Origin: Entamoeba histolytica HM-1:IMSS
Taxonomy: Eukaryota > Evosea > Mastigamoebida > Endamoebidae
Length of the DNA: 43,194 bases
Assembly: GCF_000208925.1 (NCBI RefSeq)
Contig: NW_001914997.1
Coordinates: forward strand, 1-43,194
Reading direction: 5' to 3'
This document shows, in pieces, positions 28,731 to 38,585 of the stretch (position 1 is its first letter; each line of letters opens with the position of its first letter). Position numbers and translations under genes: made by a program. Under the pieces are notes generated by a model. The model worked only from the letters and a program-made list of their open reading frames with translations, searched no databases and was not told the DNA's origin.

Positions 28731-31700
28731 CTAATGTACCATTGAATGCATAAAGAAATTAAGTCGTGTTCTAAAGGTTCCTAAACTTTGAGAAATTAAT
28801 GCTCTAAATTCTTGTTCTGCTTCATCATCTGTTTTATCTAACATAAAGGCATCTTTTAAATATTGAACATCTTCAACGTGTTTTAGTTGTGGAACTCCAC
28901 TACATAACATCATCATAAATGAATAAATAAATGTTTTTGCATTATTTCTAAGGATCATAAATCCTTTAGTACAAATATTTTCAAAAAATGAATAATTGTC
29001 AGTGTCAGTATTTCCCATTGTAATAACAAACATAAAATCATTAGTTAATACAAATGGAGCAGACTCTTTATTGTAAAATCCTAATTTAATAATATTTCCT
29101 AAGAAATGTCCAAAGTCAATATGAAATAAATGACCATCTTTAGATACCATAATATTATCATTATGTCTATCTCCTACTCCAATGACATATGTAGCAACAC
29201 AATACCCTGCACATGAATATGTAAAATTTTCAATTGCATTTTTTAAATCTTTTTCTTCTAAATTTTTACTTTTTATCCATTCATAAATACATGCGTCATC
29301 AAATACTCCAGTAATTCCTCTTCCTTTTGTTTGAATACTATTAACAGTTTCACAATTTGGTACAAATTGAATAATTCCTGATGTTGTTGAAGTTGCAAGA
29401 ACATTATAAATAGTCATTCTAAAATCAATTCCATTCTTTTTCCATAAATCATCCATTAATTTAAACATTTGTAGAGTTAACATGTCTTGCATTAAATTAT
29501 CTCCAACTTTAAAAATAAATCGTGTTTCTTGTTGTGAAAAAATTGGTGATGATTGAAAACATAATAAGATAGGATGTGCATTACTATCAAATACTTTACA
29601 TTTATTAACAACAACACAACTAACAGTTTCTCTTGAAGTAAATGGTAATGTTAATCTACTTCCTTGTAATGCATTATTTACAACTGTAAGCATATTTGGT
29701 AAATTAGTTTTAATTTCATCATCTTTCCAATGTTTAGCATTAACAGCTGTTTCTTCAATAATTTTAATAAAATTTTCTTGTGTTTTTAATTCTTTTAATT
29801 GAGTACCACACATTGAATTATATACTTCTAGTAATATTTTAGACCGTAAACTAATTTTTGTCTTTTCATTCTCACCAACCAATAACCAATAAAATAATTG
29901 TCCCATATCTCCTCTATTCTTTAACGCTCGCTTTAATAAAAATAATGCTAAAGATGAACATGTATATGATTCAAATTTTAAAACTTGAATAAATTGTGGT
30001 AAATATCCAAGAATCACTTGATCTTTAGTTTCTTCTAATAAACGAACAGCATAGTCCCTTGCTGGTGTAAATGAATTACGTACATCTAATAATCCAATTA
30101 CTTGAATAGGACTAATTCCAGGCCATATTTTAATCAAATCAGCCATTTCTTCTCTTGCTTTATAATCTGTCCAAGGAACTGCTCTTAATAATAAATCTAT
30201 AGAATCAGGAAATTGTATGAGAATATTAAATCTATTTTGCCATATTTCATTTTTTTGTTCATTGGTTAATGGTTGAAATGGATCATTATGTAAAGCTAAT
30301 TGTTGAACATCATTAGAGATTTTGAGTAAATTTTTTGGTACTTGAGGATATTTAGCTTCATATGGCTGATAAAATATCTTTATAACAGGGTCAGGAAATT
30401 TAATTGAAATTATCGGAGCTGTAGGAGAAGGGTTTTGTAAAGGACTTGAGACAGCATCAGATTCTTCATCAGGCCAAAGCCTTAAATTGACATATCCAGA
30501 TAACAAAAAATTTTGAAAATCAAACAATGGAGTATTTACAAATCCTATGACTACTTTTTTTCCTTTTCTAATTGCATATAAAGTAATTCCAAGACGCGTT
30601 TCTAAAGGTAACATAGAATAAGAGAAGTCAGTTATAATTTTACAATCAAAAATAGTATTAATTACGTCAGAAGTAAAATATTCTTTATTACATAATTTAT
30701 CTGTTCCCATATATAAACAACAACTTACTTTTAATATAATTTTATATTTTTCAAATGAACGAGTTTCAAAATAGTTTTTAATACAACTAGTTATTTCACT
30801 TTCATCAAAGAATTTCTTAAATACAATTTCAGGATCAAAATTTAATAATTCATATATTGTAAATGATAGTATTTCATTACTAAAATTACTTGCTTTACAC
30901 TTCTTTTTCTCTTTTAATAAAAGATTTTGATGTTTTAATTGAATTTGATTAATTTCTTCATTAAATTGTTTTTGGTCAATTAATTCGATGTTTATTATTT
31001 TCTCTCTTCTACTAATATCATTTATAATAGAATATTGTCTCATCTCTTTTTGTTCTTGAAAATAAAGTCTAGTTCCTGCAATAACTAATTTATAATTTGA
31101 AATTTTTACTGGTATTCTTGTTGATACTTTTGTACTAATTCCTTTTTCAATCATTTTTTTAACTTCTACCCATTTTAAATTTGTCATACACTTAAATGAT
31201 ATTTTATATTGTGAAAATGAAGTGTTAATAGTAAGTAAAACTGGCTGCATTAATCCCCCACAACTAATTTCTGCTTCAATATAATTATATGGTAATACTT
31301 CTCCATTCATTTGATACAATGCAAGTTCTGATATTTGAAGAAAATTTCGTATTTCAACTGTATCTTCAACATTCATCATATCTTTAGACATTAATATTGG
31401 TTTAGTATTTTGGTTAATACAAAGATATTCACGTTCAACAATATCATTATTACTTCCATGAACTCCACTTTTACCGAATCCAGATATTCCGTTAGTTAAT
31501 AATGAAATAGCTTTTTTTTCTTGGTCACTTAAAACTGATACTTTTCGTTTTGCTAAATGAGATTCTTCATATGACATTTCTGATATTTGAATATCTTCTG
31601 AAGAACTAATGGGTTTAAGTGTTTTTGCGGTTTTATATGTTTTTGTAGGTTTCTTTCTTTTTTCATCTATTCCTAAGATTGTACGTTGTTTTGCCAACAT

Positions 31701-32078
31701 AAAATCTAATTGGTTTGGAAGGTCATTAGGTTGTTGAACTGAGAGAGTTCTAAAAGTTATCTCACTATTTAATGCTTGTTGATCACTTGTCTTTTTAGCT
31801 ATTTCAATTGATTGTTGTGAATAATTACGAGGAAGACTTGGTAAAGGACGTCGAGTTGATGGACTGACTTTGGTTTCAGACTGAACAACCGTCTTTTTAT
31901 CTAGAACCGCAGTTGAACTTGAATGAAAAAATTTACTTTCAGTTTTACTAACTAAAGGAAAGGTTTTCTTTTGTCTATTTGGGTTATTAAAATTAGATAA
32001 TTGAATAGTATTTGATCTTGGTTTAGCTTTTACAGGAAGGGAATTGGAGGATATTGGAGGTAACCAATAACTATCCAT
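28731..32078 (-). CDS. Phosphatidylinositol 3-kinase, class I-like catalytic subunit
   Basis: 1115 residues. The N-terminal ~240 residues are Ser/Lys/Pro-rich and disordered in style. A Ras-binding-like region (about 240-370), a C2 domain (about 400-560, ETRLGITLYAIRKGKKVVIG, then WPDEES), a PIK helical domain (about 600-770) and a kinase domain follow. Kinase landmarks are FIFKVGDNLMQDMLTLQMF with the ATP-contact lysine, GVGDRHNDNIM near 967-977 (catalytic loop) and DFGHFLGN near 986-993. The domain order is that of p110 PI 3-kinases. It would make PIP3-type lipids at the plasma membrane and phagosome. The activation loop IIKLGFYNKES has a single early lysine where animal p110 proteins have a KKK/KRK cluster. 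No adaptor-binding domain is clear. It ends 73 bp from the convergent membrane-protein gene. Confidence 0.9.
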   Translation of the reverse strand: MDSYWLPPISSNSLPVKAKPRSNTIQLSNFNNPNRQKKTFPLVSKTESKFFHSSSTAVLDKKTVVQSETKVSPSTRRPLPSLPRNYSQQSIEIAKKTSDQQALNSEITFRTLSVQQPNDLPNQLDFMLAKQRTILGIDEKRKKPTKTYKTAKTLKPISSSEDIQISEMSYEESHLAKRKVSVLSDQEKKAISLLTNGISGFGKSGVHGSNNDIVEREYLCINQNTKPILMSKDMMNVEDTVEIRNFLQISELALYQMNGEVLPYNYIEAEISCGGLMQPVLLTINTSFSQYKISFKCMTNLKWVEVKKMIEKGISTKVSTRIPVKISNYKLVIAGTRLYFQEQKEMRQYSIINDISRREKIINIELIDQKQFNEEINQIQLKHQNLLLKEKKKCKASNFSNEILSFTIYELLNFDPEIVFKKFFDESEITSCIKNYFETRSFEKYKIILKVSCCLYMGTDKLCNKEYFTSDVINTIFDCKIITDFSYSMLPLETRLGITLYAIRKGKKVVIGFVNTPLFDFQNFLLSGYVNLRLWPDEESDAVSSPLQNPSPTAPIISIKFPDPVIKIFYQPYEAKYPQVPKNLLKISNDVQQLALHNDPFQPLTNEQKNEIWQNRFNILIQFPDSIDLLLRAVPWTDYKAREEMADLIKIWPGISPIQVIGLLDVRNSFTPARDYAVRLLEETKDQVILGYLPQFIQVLKFESYTCSSLALFLLKRALKNRGDMGQLFYWLLVGENEKTKISLRSKILLEVYNSMCGTQLKELKTQENFIKIIEETAVNAKHWKDDEIKTNLPNMLTVVNNALQGSRLTLPFTSRETVSCVVVNKCKVFDSNAHPILLCFQSSPIFSQQETRFIFKVGDNLMQDMLTLQMFKLMDDLWKKNGIDFRMTIYNVLATSTTSGIIQFVPNCETVNSIQTKGRGITGVFDDACIYEWIKSKNLEEKDLKNAIENFTYSCAGYCVATYVIGVGDRHNDNIMVSKDGHLFHIDFGHFLGNIIKLGFYNKESAPFVLTNDFMFVITMGNTDTDNYSFFENICTKGFMILRNNAKTFIYSFMMMLCSGVPQLKHVEDVQYLKDAFMLDKTDDEAEQEFRALISQSLGTFRTRLNFFMHSMVH

Positions 32079-33525
32079 AGTTTTTGTAATTATCTAAATA
32101 ACAAAAAAAACTAAAAAACAAATGCTTATTTGTTAGATTCATATCGTCTTAAAAGTTTTAATTTTTAGTAAATTATTTAAAATTTATTAATAATAAATGA
32201 ATGATAGGGGTGTTTCTTTTTTTGTTGAAATTTCTTAATGATTAATGCAGCAAAAACAGACAATCAAAAATGAGAATAACACCTTATTTTTAGAGTATTT
32301 AATAGTTTTATTATAATATTATATTGAATTATGAATGAAAAATGTGTTTTTAATGAAGTATTATGAAAAATAAAATTATATTATAATGAAATAGTTTAAA
32401 TATTAATAAGAAATTATATTGAAATTAATTATGAAATAGTTAATATTTATTGTTTTATTATTATACTTATTTATTATAAAATATTTATTATTTTATTTCA
32501 TTGAAATAAAATGAATTAACATTATTACAGTGTTATATTCATTAAAATATCTTTCTTTTCAACTTTCATTATTTTTATATTCATTAATTAATATTAATGA
32601 TATTTGTACTATTTTTTTTTTTATCATTTATTAACATCACATTATTTAATTGTTTTATTTTAAATCTATTTGTTTTAAAAATAAATGAGATTTGTTTTAA
32701 TGATATTAATAACTTGAATTTTATGTTATTAATTTATGTATTAACATTTAAATACAATCATTCATTCTACTTTAAATTTTGATAAAAATACAAATGCTCT
32801 TCTGAAATAATCATTGATATTATTTGATATGATAACATTTATTTAAATCAATTAAATTTCATTCAATTTAAACAGAAAATGAATAAGAGATTAGAAATAA
32901 ACATATTCAATTTTATTCAATATACTAACAGATGATTGGTATAATTCATTCACCAATTGATTAATAACAATATTATATATTCAAATGATATAAAATTACA
33001 ATTTAATATATTATTATTTATTTGAAACATTCAAAACACTTTAAAAATGACTTATTGAGAAATGTCAATATAATTTAAATGAAATATTCATTATTAAAAG
33101 TATTTTTTTCAATTTCATTTGTTGAGTAATTGTGAAATATGAGAAAATGAGAGAGTAAGAAATGTAAAATGAAATATTGAATAATAATATAAATGAATCA
33201 ATTAGTTAATGATATTCATAAATATTATTTTTTTAATCAATTACCAATACATTCAAAGAGTTAAATAATAAATGAAATATCATAAAACATAGAAATTGTT
33301 TAAAATCTCATTTTAGAATATTTTAAATTACATAAAAATTATCTTACTTTAAAGAAACTGTTATAAATTTAATTATGAAATATATGTTAATATTTCAAAG
33401 TTTTTATTAAACAAATAAGATTTTAATTCGTTGTTTTGATAAAAATTAATTAAAAAAAATGTATAAAAGCGTATGGAATTACTATAACCTCAAAATGATT
33501 TATTTCATTTTTTTGGATAAGTATA
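32079..33525. other. AT-rich intergenic DNA, 1.4 kb
   Basis: Long A/T tracts between the PI 3-kinase start and the minus-strand LINE. A 61-codon frame at 32597-32782 encodes hydrophobic, Phe/Asn-rich low complexity and is not called. No RNA gene or repeat was recognised. Confidence 0.55.
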
Positions 33526-33547
33526 GAAATAAATGACTATCAAATTA
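33526..33547. repeat. Target-site duplication, left copy
   Basis: 22 bp beginning GAAATAAATGACTATC, identical base for base to 38339-38360. It lies directly outside the 3' end of the minus-strand LINE. Confidence 0.9.
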
Positions 33548-33561
33548 TAAAAAGCAATTAA

Positions 33562-36500
33562 TTAAGTATTAATAGAACTAGCTTCTATTCTTCCTGGCTC
33601 AGGGGAGACTAATCCCGTCCCTTCGTCTTCATCTTCTTCTAGCAGCTCTACGGAGTATGTTTGATTGTGATCTCCGCAGTATTCCATGACATCCATCATG
33701 TTTTTTATGACAACGTTTTTAATTTCTTTTTCGATGTCAATTTCAATTTTTAATTCTTTAATTAATTTATTACTTTCTTTATTCATTAATCCATTGATTG
33801 AAATTACTACTGGAATTATTCTGACATCTTTTATTTTTTCTATTTTCATTATTCTATTCTTTAATTTCTTATACTTATTTCTTTTCTTCATTTACACTCA
33901 ATTAATATTGTGATCAGCCACAATAGTCATATCAAATAATAGACCAGTTTTGTTCTTTTTATCTAATACGTATATGTCTGGTCTTTTGTGGTATTGTCCA
34001 ACACTTTTAGAATTATTTGTTTGTTCTATATCATTGTAATGTCTTTATATTGGAACACTGTTTCATATGGAGGTTTTTTATATTGTTTATTTCCTGTATA
34101 TTTTCTTATTAATCCCTCCCATATTATAATGCCTATATGGTCATGTTTTTCCATTTGTGATTTTTTATGACCAATACAAGATAATAGAATGTATTGTACT
34201 GTAGCTATCTTGTCTTTACAAAGTGTTGAGTATTTCAATCTTTCATTTTTCATTATTTTTGCTTTCTTATACCCACAAAATATTGCTCCATCTTGCATTT
34301 TAGTTAATTGGAGAAATGCATTCTTTTTAATATTGGTGGACTTCCATGCTTTCACTGTAGTAGTTTTATCTACTCATTTTGACTCATTCCATCTTCTGAA
34401 GTGTCCACTAATTTGATGACACTTCCATTTTTTGATGTATTGGTCGGTTAATAATTTCTTTATTTCTACTACTACTTCTTTTTCTTTTTTCTTTTCTATA
34501 AATTCATTTATTATTTCTTCTATTTTTGTTTCTGGGATTTTATGACCTAGGGCTTTTTTAATTCTATTCCATATTCCCTTCTTACTGTACCATCTTTCTA
34601 ATATGTTATTTCCTATTTCACTTTCTCTGGTACAGTAGTACATTACTGTTCTTACTAATTCAATAACATATTCGTCCCTTATATTTATTAATCATTCACC
34701 CATTTCTTATATAATGACATACAACCGATCTTTGGAGTTTCACCAATGTATTTTGCCTTTCTTAAATATTTTCTTATCTCCAAATCAATTTTATCTAGGT
34801 CAGTGATTTTCCAATTTACAACTGATGCTGAATATCTGAAGATAGGGATTACTTCAGTGTTTATTCTAGTAATATATCTTCTATTACTACTTTCATCAGT
34901 GTTTATTTCTTCCATCTTCTGATTCATTTTTTCTTTGATGGTTTTACAATTGAAGGTGTCATCAATTTCGTCGGATTGCTATATTCCTAAGTATTTATAC
35001 AAGTCCTCACCTTCAATGACTGTGATGTTTTGCATTCCATTTGGTATTTCCTTAATGTTTTTTAATACCAATCCTGACTTTTTCTCATTCATTTCCATCA
35101 ATATGTAACTTATTATTTCTTTAATTTCATTGTGGATTATTCCCATTTCTTCACTACTTTCTGTTATTATTCTCAAATCATCCATATATAATGTGTGATT
35201 TGCTTTTGGGAATTTCTCTTCGATGATTTGAGAAATTACATTCATCTGTATGATGAATAGTAGAGGGGATAAGGAATCACCTTGTAAAATTCCTCTATTT
35301 AATTTAATATATCCTAGATATTCATTAAATTTATAGCCGATGAATATCTTCCATCTAGTCATCATACTTTCAATAATGTCAATGATGACACCCTCTACAT
35401 TAAAATACTTTAATGATTCGATTACCCATTCGTGGTTTACTGTGTCATATGTTTTCTTAATGTCATAATATGACTCCACATATTTTGTTTATTTTTCTTC
35501 TTTCTGCTGCTTTAATATATAACTATTAATTATTCCTTCTTTAGCAGCTAAAGATTGCAACTTACATCCCAGTTGATTTTTACTAATTTTCAATGATTCA
35601 CAATTCATGTTAAGTCTTCTGTGAATCTTTTCTTTTAATATTGAGGTAAATACTTTCATAATTACATTTGTACAACTGATAGGACGATAATTAATGACGT
35701 CGTTCCTATCAATTTGTGGATTAATAAAGTTCTTCCACTTACCATATCTAATGGGATGTTTTCAGGGAAGTGCAACCATTCATTAAAGATATTGAGAATG
35801 ATTTCTCTTGATGATGACATCCTTTTCAAATAATACCCATATATAGTGTTTATTCCTGATGCTTTCCAGTTACTTATTTTCATTATACTTAAATTTAATT
35901 CATTTATTGTTATAATGACACTATCATAATTTCTATATCTTTCATTCAATATCGTGTTTTGTTTTATTTTCCAATTCTCTTTATTTAATTTCACCTGTGT
36001 TTCATATAACATTTCCAATATTCTAAAGTAATATCGTTATTTGGGTATATTTCATTTTTTGGGTCTTTCTTCCTTATTCTAATTTTCTTATTAGAATCAA
36101 ACATGATTTTATTTGTATTGATTCTGATTATTTCATTTTTATTAAATTTAATTCTTTCTTTTATCATAGTCATCATATATTTTAGGTATTTTATTCTTTC
36201 TAGTGCTTTAACTTTTATTCCTTCTTCATCATATTCTTTTAATTTCATGATGCATTTTATTCTGTACAATTTCCCTTGACCAAATCTTCTAGTCTATTTA
36301 TTTTCTTTATATTTCTTTTATTTCATCAAATTTATCTCTTATTATTTTATTTTGGAGATAAAGATGCATAACCATTGAAATCCTCTTCATATCATCTTGC
36401 AGATCCTGCATTCTGCTTCCTGACCATATCCATCTATTATTAATTTCCATTATTAATCGGTCAGCTTCTTTTCTTTTCCAGTAGTAATTAATGTTTGAAC

Positions 36501-36823
36501 ATTTTTCTATTTTCATTTCTTTTATTTTATTGATGAGAGTGTTAAGATATTTTTCATCAATTTCTGTAGAGTTATTCTTTAATATTATGTTTTTATTATT
36601 GAATCACACTCTACTCTTCCTTCTATTATATCATTTATTTTCAATTTAATGTACCGTTTAATATTTTCTTTTATTTTATGTGATATTTTAATATATTTAA
36701 TATATTCTTTTTCATTATTGACATTGATGTTTATCATTTTTATTATACTTTCTATTTGTTCCCATCTTAATTTCTTATATAATTTCTTATTCAACCAATT
36801 AATTGCAAAACAATACAACACTT
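33562..36823 (-). pseudogene. LINE ORF2 remnant (reverse transcriptase and REL endonuclease)
   Basis: On the minus strand: YCFAINWLNKKLYKK (about 36815), later SNWKASGINTIYGYY (about 35870), YDIKKTYDTVNHEW (about 35465, catalytic Asp), RGILQGDSLSPLLF (about 35300), YMDD (35177-35188), KYLGI (about 34990). The REL endonuclease motif RPDIYVLD keeps PD (33976-33981) and the distal Asp (33931-33933) with 14 residues between, the family spacing. The CCHC upstream is damaged: STLC-KDKIATVQYILLSC has lost the first Cys and the His. The C-terminus (MEYCGDHNQTY) matches MRYCGDHSGEY in the other copy. Stops and frameshifts break it into at least eight pieces. Confidence 0.82.
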
Positions 36824-36826
36824 CAA

Positions 36827-38322
36827 TTAAAATTTTATTTCTTTCTTTTGTTGTATTTCTTGTCTGATTATCATCTCTTGTTTTTTGACAATCAGTGCTT
36901 TGCTTTTCTCTTCGATTTCCACTACTGTCTTTTTCATAGGAGTAGTTTCGTTCATCTTCATCGTTCCCGATGATGCTTTCCTCAGTACTGGTTGTGTATT
37001 TATCACAAGTGTCATCGTTTTCTTCTTCTCTAATTCCTTCTGTGAAATAAAATTTTCAATATCATCTTGTTGTTTTGATATTATTTGTTTTTGTGCTTCA
37101 TTTTCTTTTTGTGTGTTGTCTAATTCTTCTCTTGTTATTTCTGCAATTTCTTGGTTTTTAATTGCAATTTCTTGATATTCAGAGATTTGTTTTTCTTTAT
37201 CTCTTATTTCTTTCTTTAATTCTTTAGTATTTTCCTCTATCATTTCAATTTTCTTCTCTAGTGTGTTTGCATTTTGTTCTAGCATTTTGTTTCTCTTTTT
37301 CAACTTTTCAATTTCTTCTTTCATTTCTTCATTTTCTTTTTCCATCTTCTTTTTATTAGCTTGAATACTTCGGATTTTTTCTTCTTTATTATTTACTTCT
37401 GTGATTTTCTTTCCTTCTATCTCATTTATTTTTCCTTGTAGTTTTAAGTTTTCTTCTTCTAATTTTTCATTTTCTTTCTTCATTTCTTCATAATTCGTTT
37501 GAATCTTTCTATTTTGTGTTTTCATTTCTGTAATTTCTTCTTCAAATTCTTTCCTAACTATTTCTTTTGCTTTTCTCATCATTTCTTCTGAGATAGCTTG
37601 TTCTTCTTCCATTCTTTTCATACTTAATTCTTTAACTTTTTCTTTTAATTCAGTAATTTGATTTTGAAGTGCAAGTATTTCTTCTTTATCTTTTTCTTCT
37701 TCTATCTTTTCTTCTTTATTTTTTGTTTCTTCTTGTGTTTTCTTTATACTTTCTTTGCTATTTATTATTCTTGCAATTTTACATCTATCATTCATTTCTT
37801 TAATTGGGTTTTTGTTTTTAATTTCTGCTTCTATAGCCTTAATGTCTTTTTCCTCCCAATCTTTTGTTTTTTCTTTAAACTCTTCTTTAGTTTTTTCCAT
37901 TATCTTTTTCTTTTTAATTGAATATACTTCTTGAAGATATCATACCATCTTTTCCTCTTACCTTCATATTTTTTAAGTATTTCTTCGTATTCTCCTTCTT
38001 TCAATTCATTTGTTATTCTTTTTATTCTTTCTTGTATATCATTTATTGTTAGCCATTTGTATTTGTTATTTGTATAATCTTTATTATTATTGTATTTACC
38101 TTGTTTTTTATTTGTTTTTCTTTGTGTCTTTCGTCTTCTAAACCCTTTTTCCTTGGTGTATCGTTTACCTTTATTATTATAATTGTTATGCCATTTATTG
38201 CTATTGACATTTCTTTTTTTATTGTATGACCTTGGATTTCTATGTCTTGTTTGCTTTTCTTTACAAGACCCTAAGGTTTTACACAATAGCCATGGCATTA
38301 AAATTTGTTGTATTTCCTGCAT
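36827..38322 (-). pseudogene. LINE ORF1 (basic segment plus coiled coil), split in two
   Basis: The 5' part (37900-38322, 140 residues) is strongly basic with many Lys, Arg, Asn and Tyr, suited to RNA binding. The 3' part (36827-37900, 357 residues) is a long Glu/Lys coiled coil with a late RKASS and a short charged end. The two frames meet at TAATG, where the stop of the first and the ATG of the second share one base (37900). In the other copy the equivalent region is one frame with decay, so the break could be a mutation or a real stop-start coupling. ORF1 proteins of EhLINE-type elements are described as RNA-binding with coiled coils. Confidence 0.7.
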
Positions 38323-38338
38323 TGGAAAAGGATCTCCC

Positions 38339-38360
38339 GAAATAAATGACTATCAAATTA
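38339..38360. repeat. Target-site duplication, right copy
   Basis: Identical 22-bp partner of 33526-33547, directly outside the 5' end of the minus-strand LINE. Confidence 0.9.
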
Positions 38361-38585
38361 ATAAAGAAGAATGTTTTTCTTTAATTTTTGTTATTAATTT
38401 TTAAATAACAAGATAGCATTTTGTTATATAAATCAAAAAAAGATTATCACAACCTGTTTCAGAAAGTAGAATTATAAATTAGAAGATATATTTTTGTTAA
38501 AGAGATACTACATTAATTTAATTTTGTTTAAATTATTGCTTATTTCTTTCAATAAAAAAAACATAAAGAATTTAAAGTCTGTGAC

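Larger units (their letters stand above)
33548..38338 (-). mobile_element. Non-LTR retrotransposon (LINE), minus strand, with perfect TSD
   Basis: 4791 bp bounded by two identical 22-bp direct repeats, so both ends are exact and the element is full length. Reading the minus strand: 5' end at 38338, ORF1 (basic plus coiled coil), ORF2 (reverse transcriptase plus REL endonuclease), and a very short 3' UTR ending in a TACTTAATTAATTGC tail. It is the same family as the plus-strand copy at 6260-11095. ORF2 is split by several stops and shifts. The size, architecture and 3' tail shared with the SINEs match the EhLINE/EhSINE system. Confidence 0.92.
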
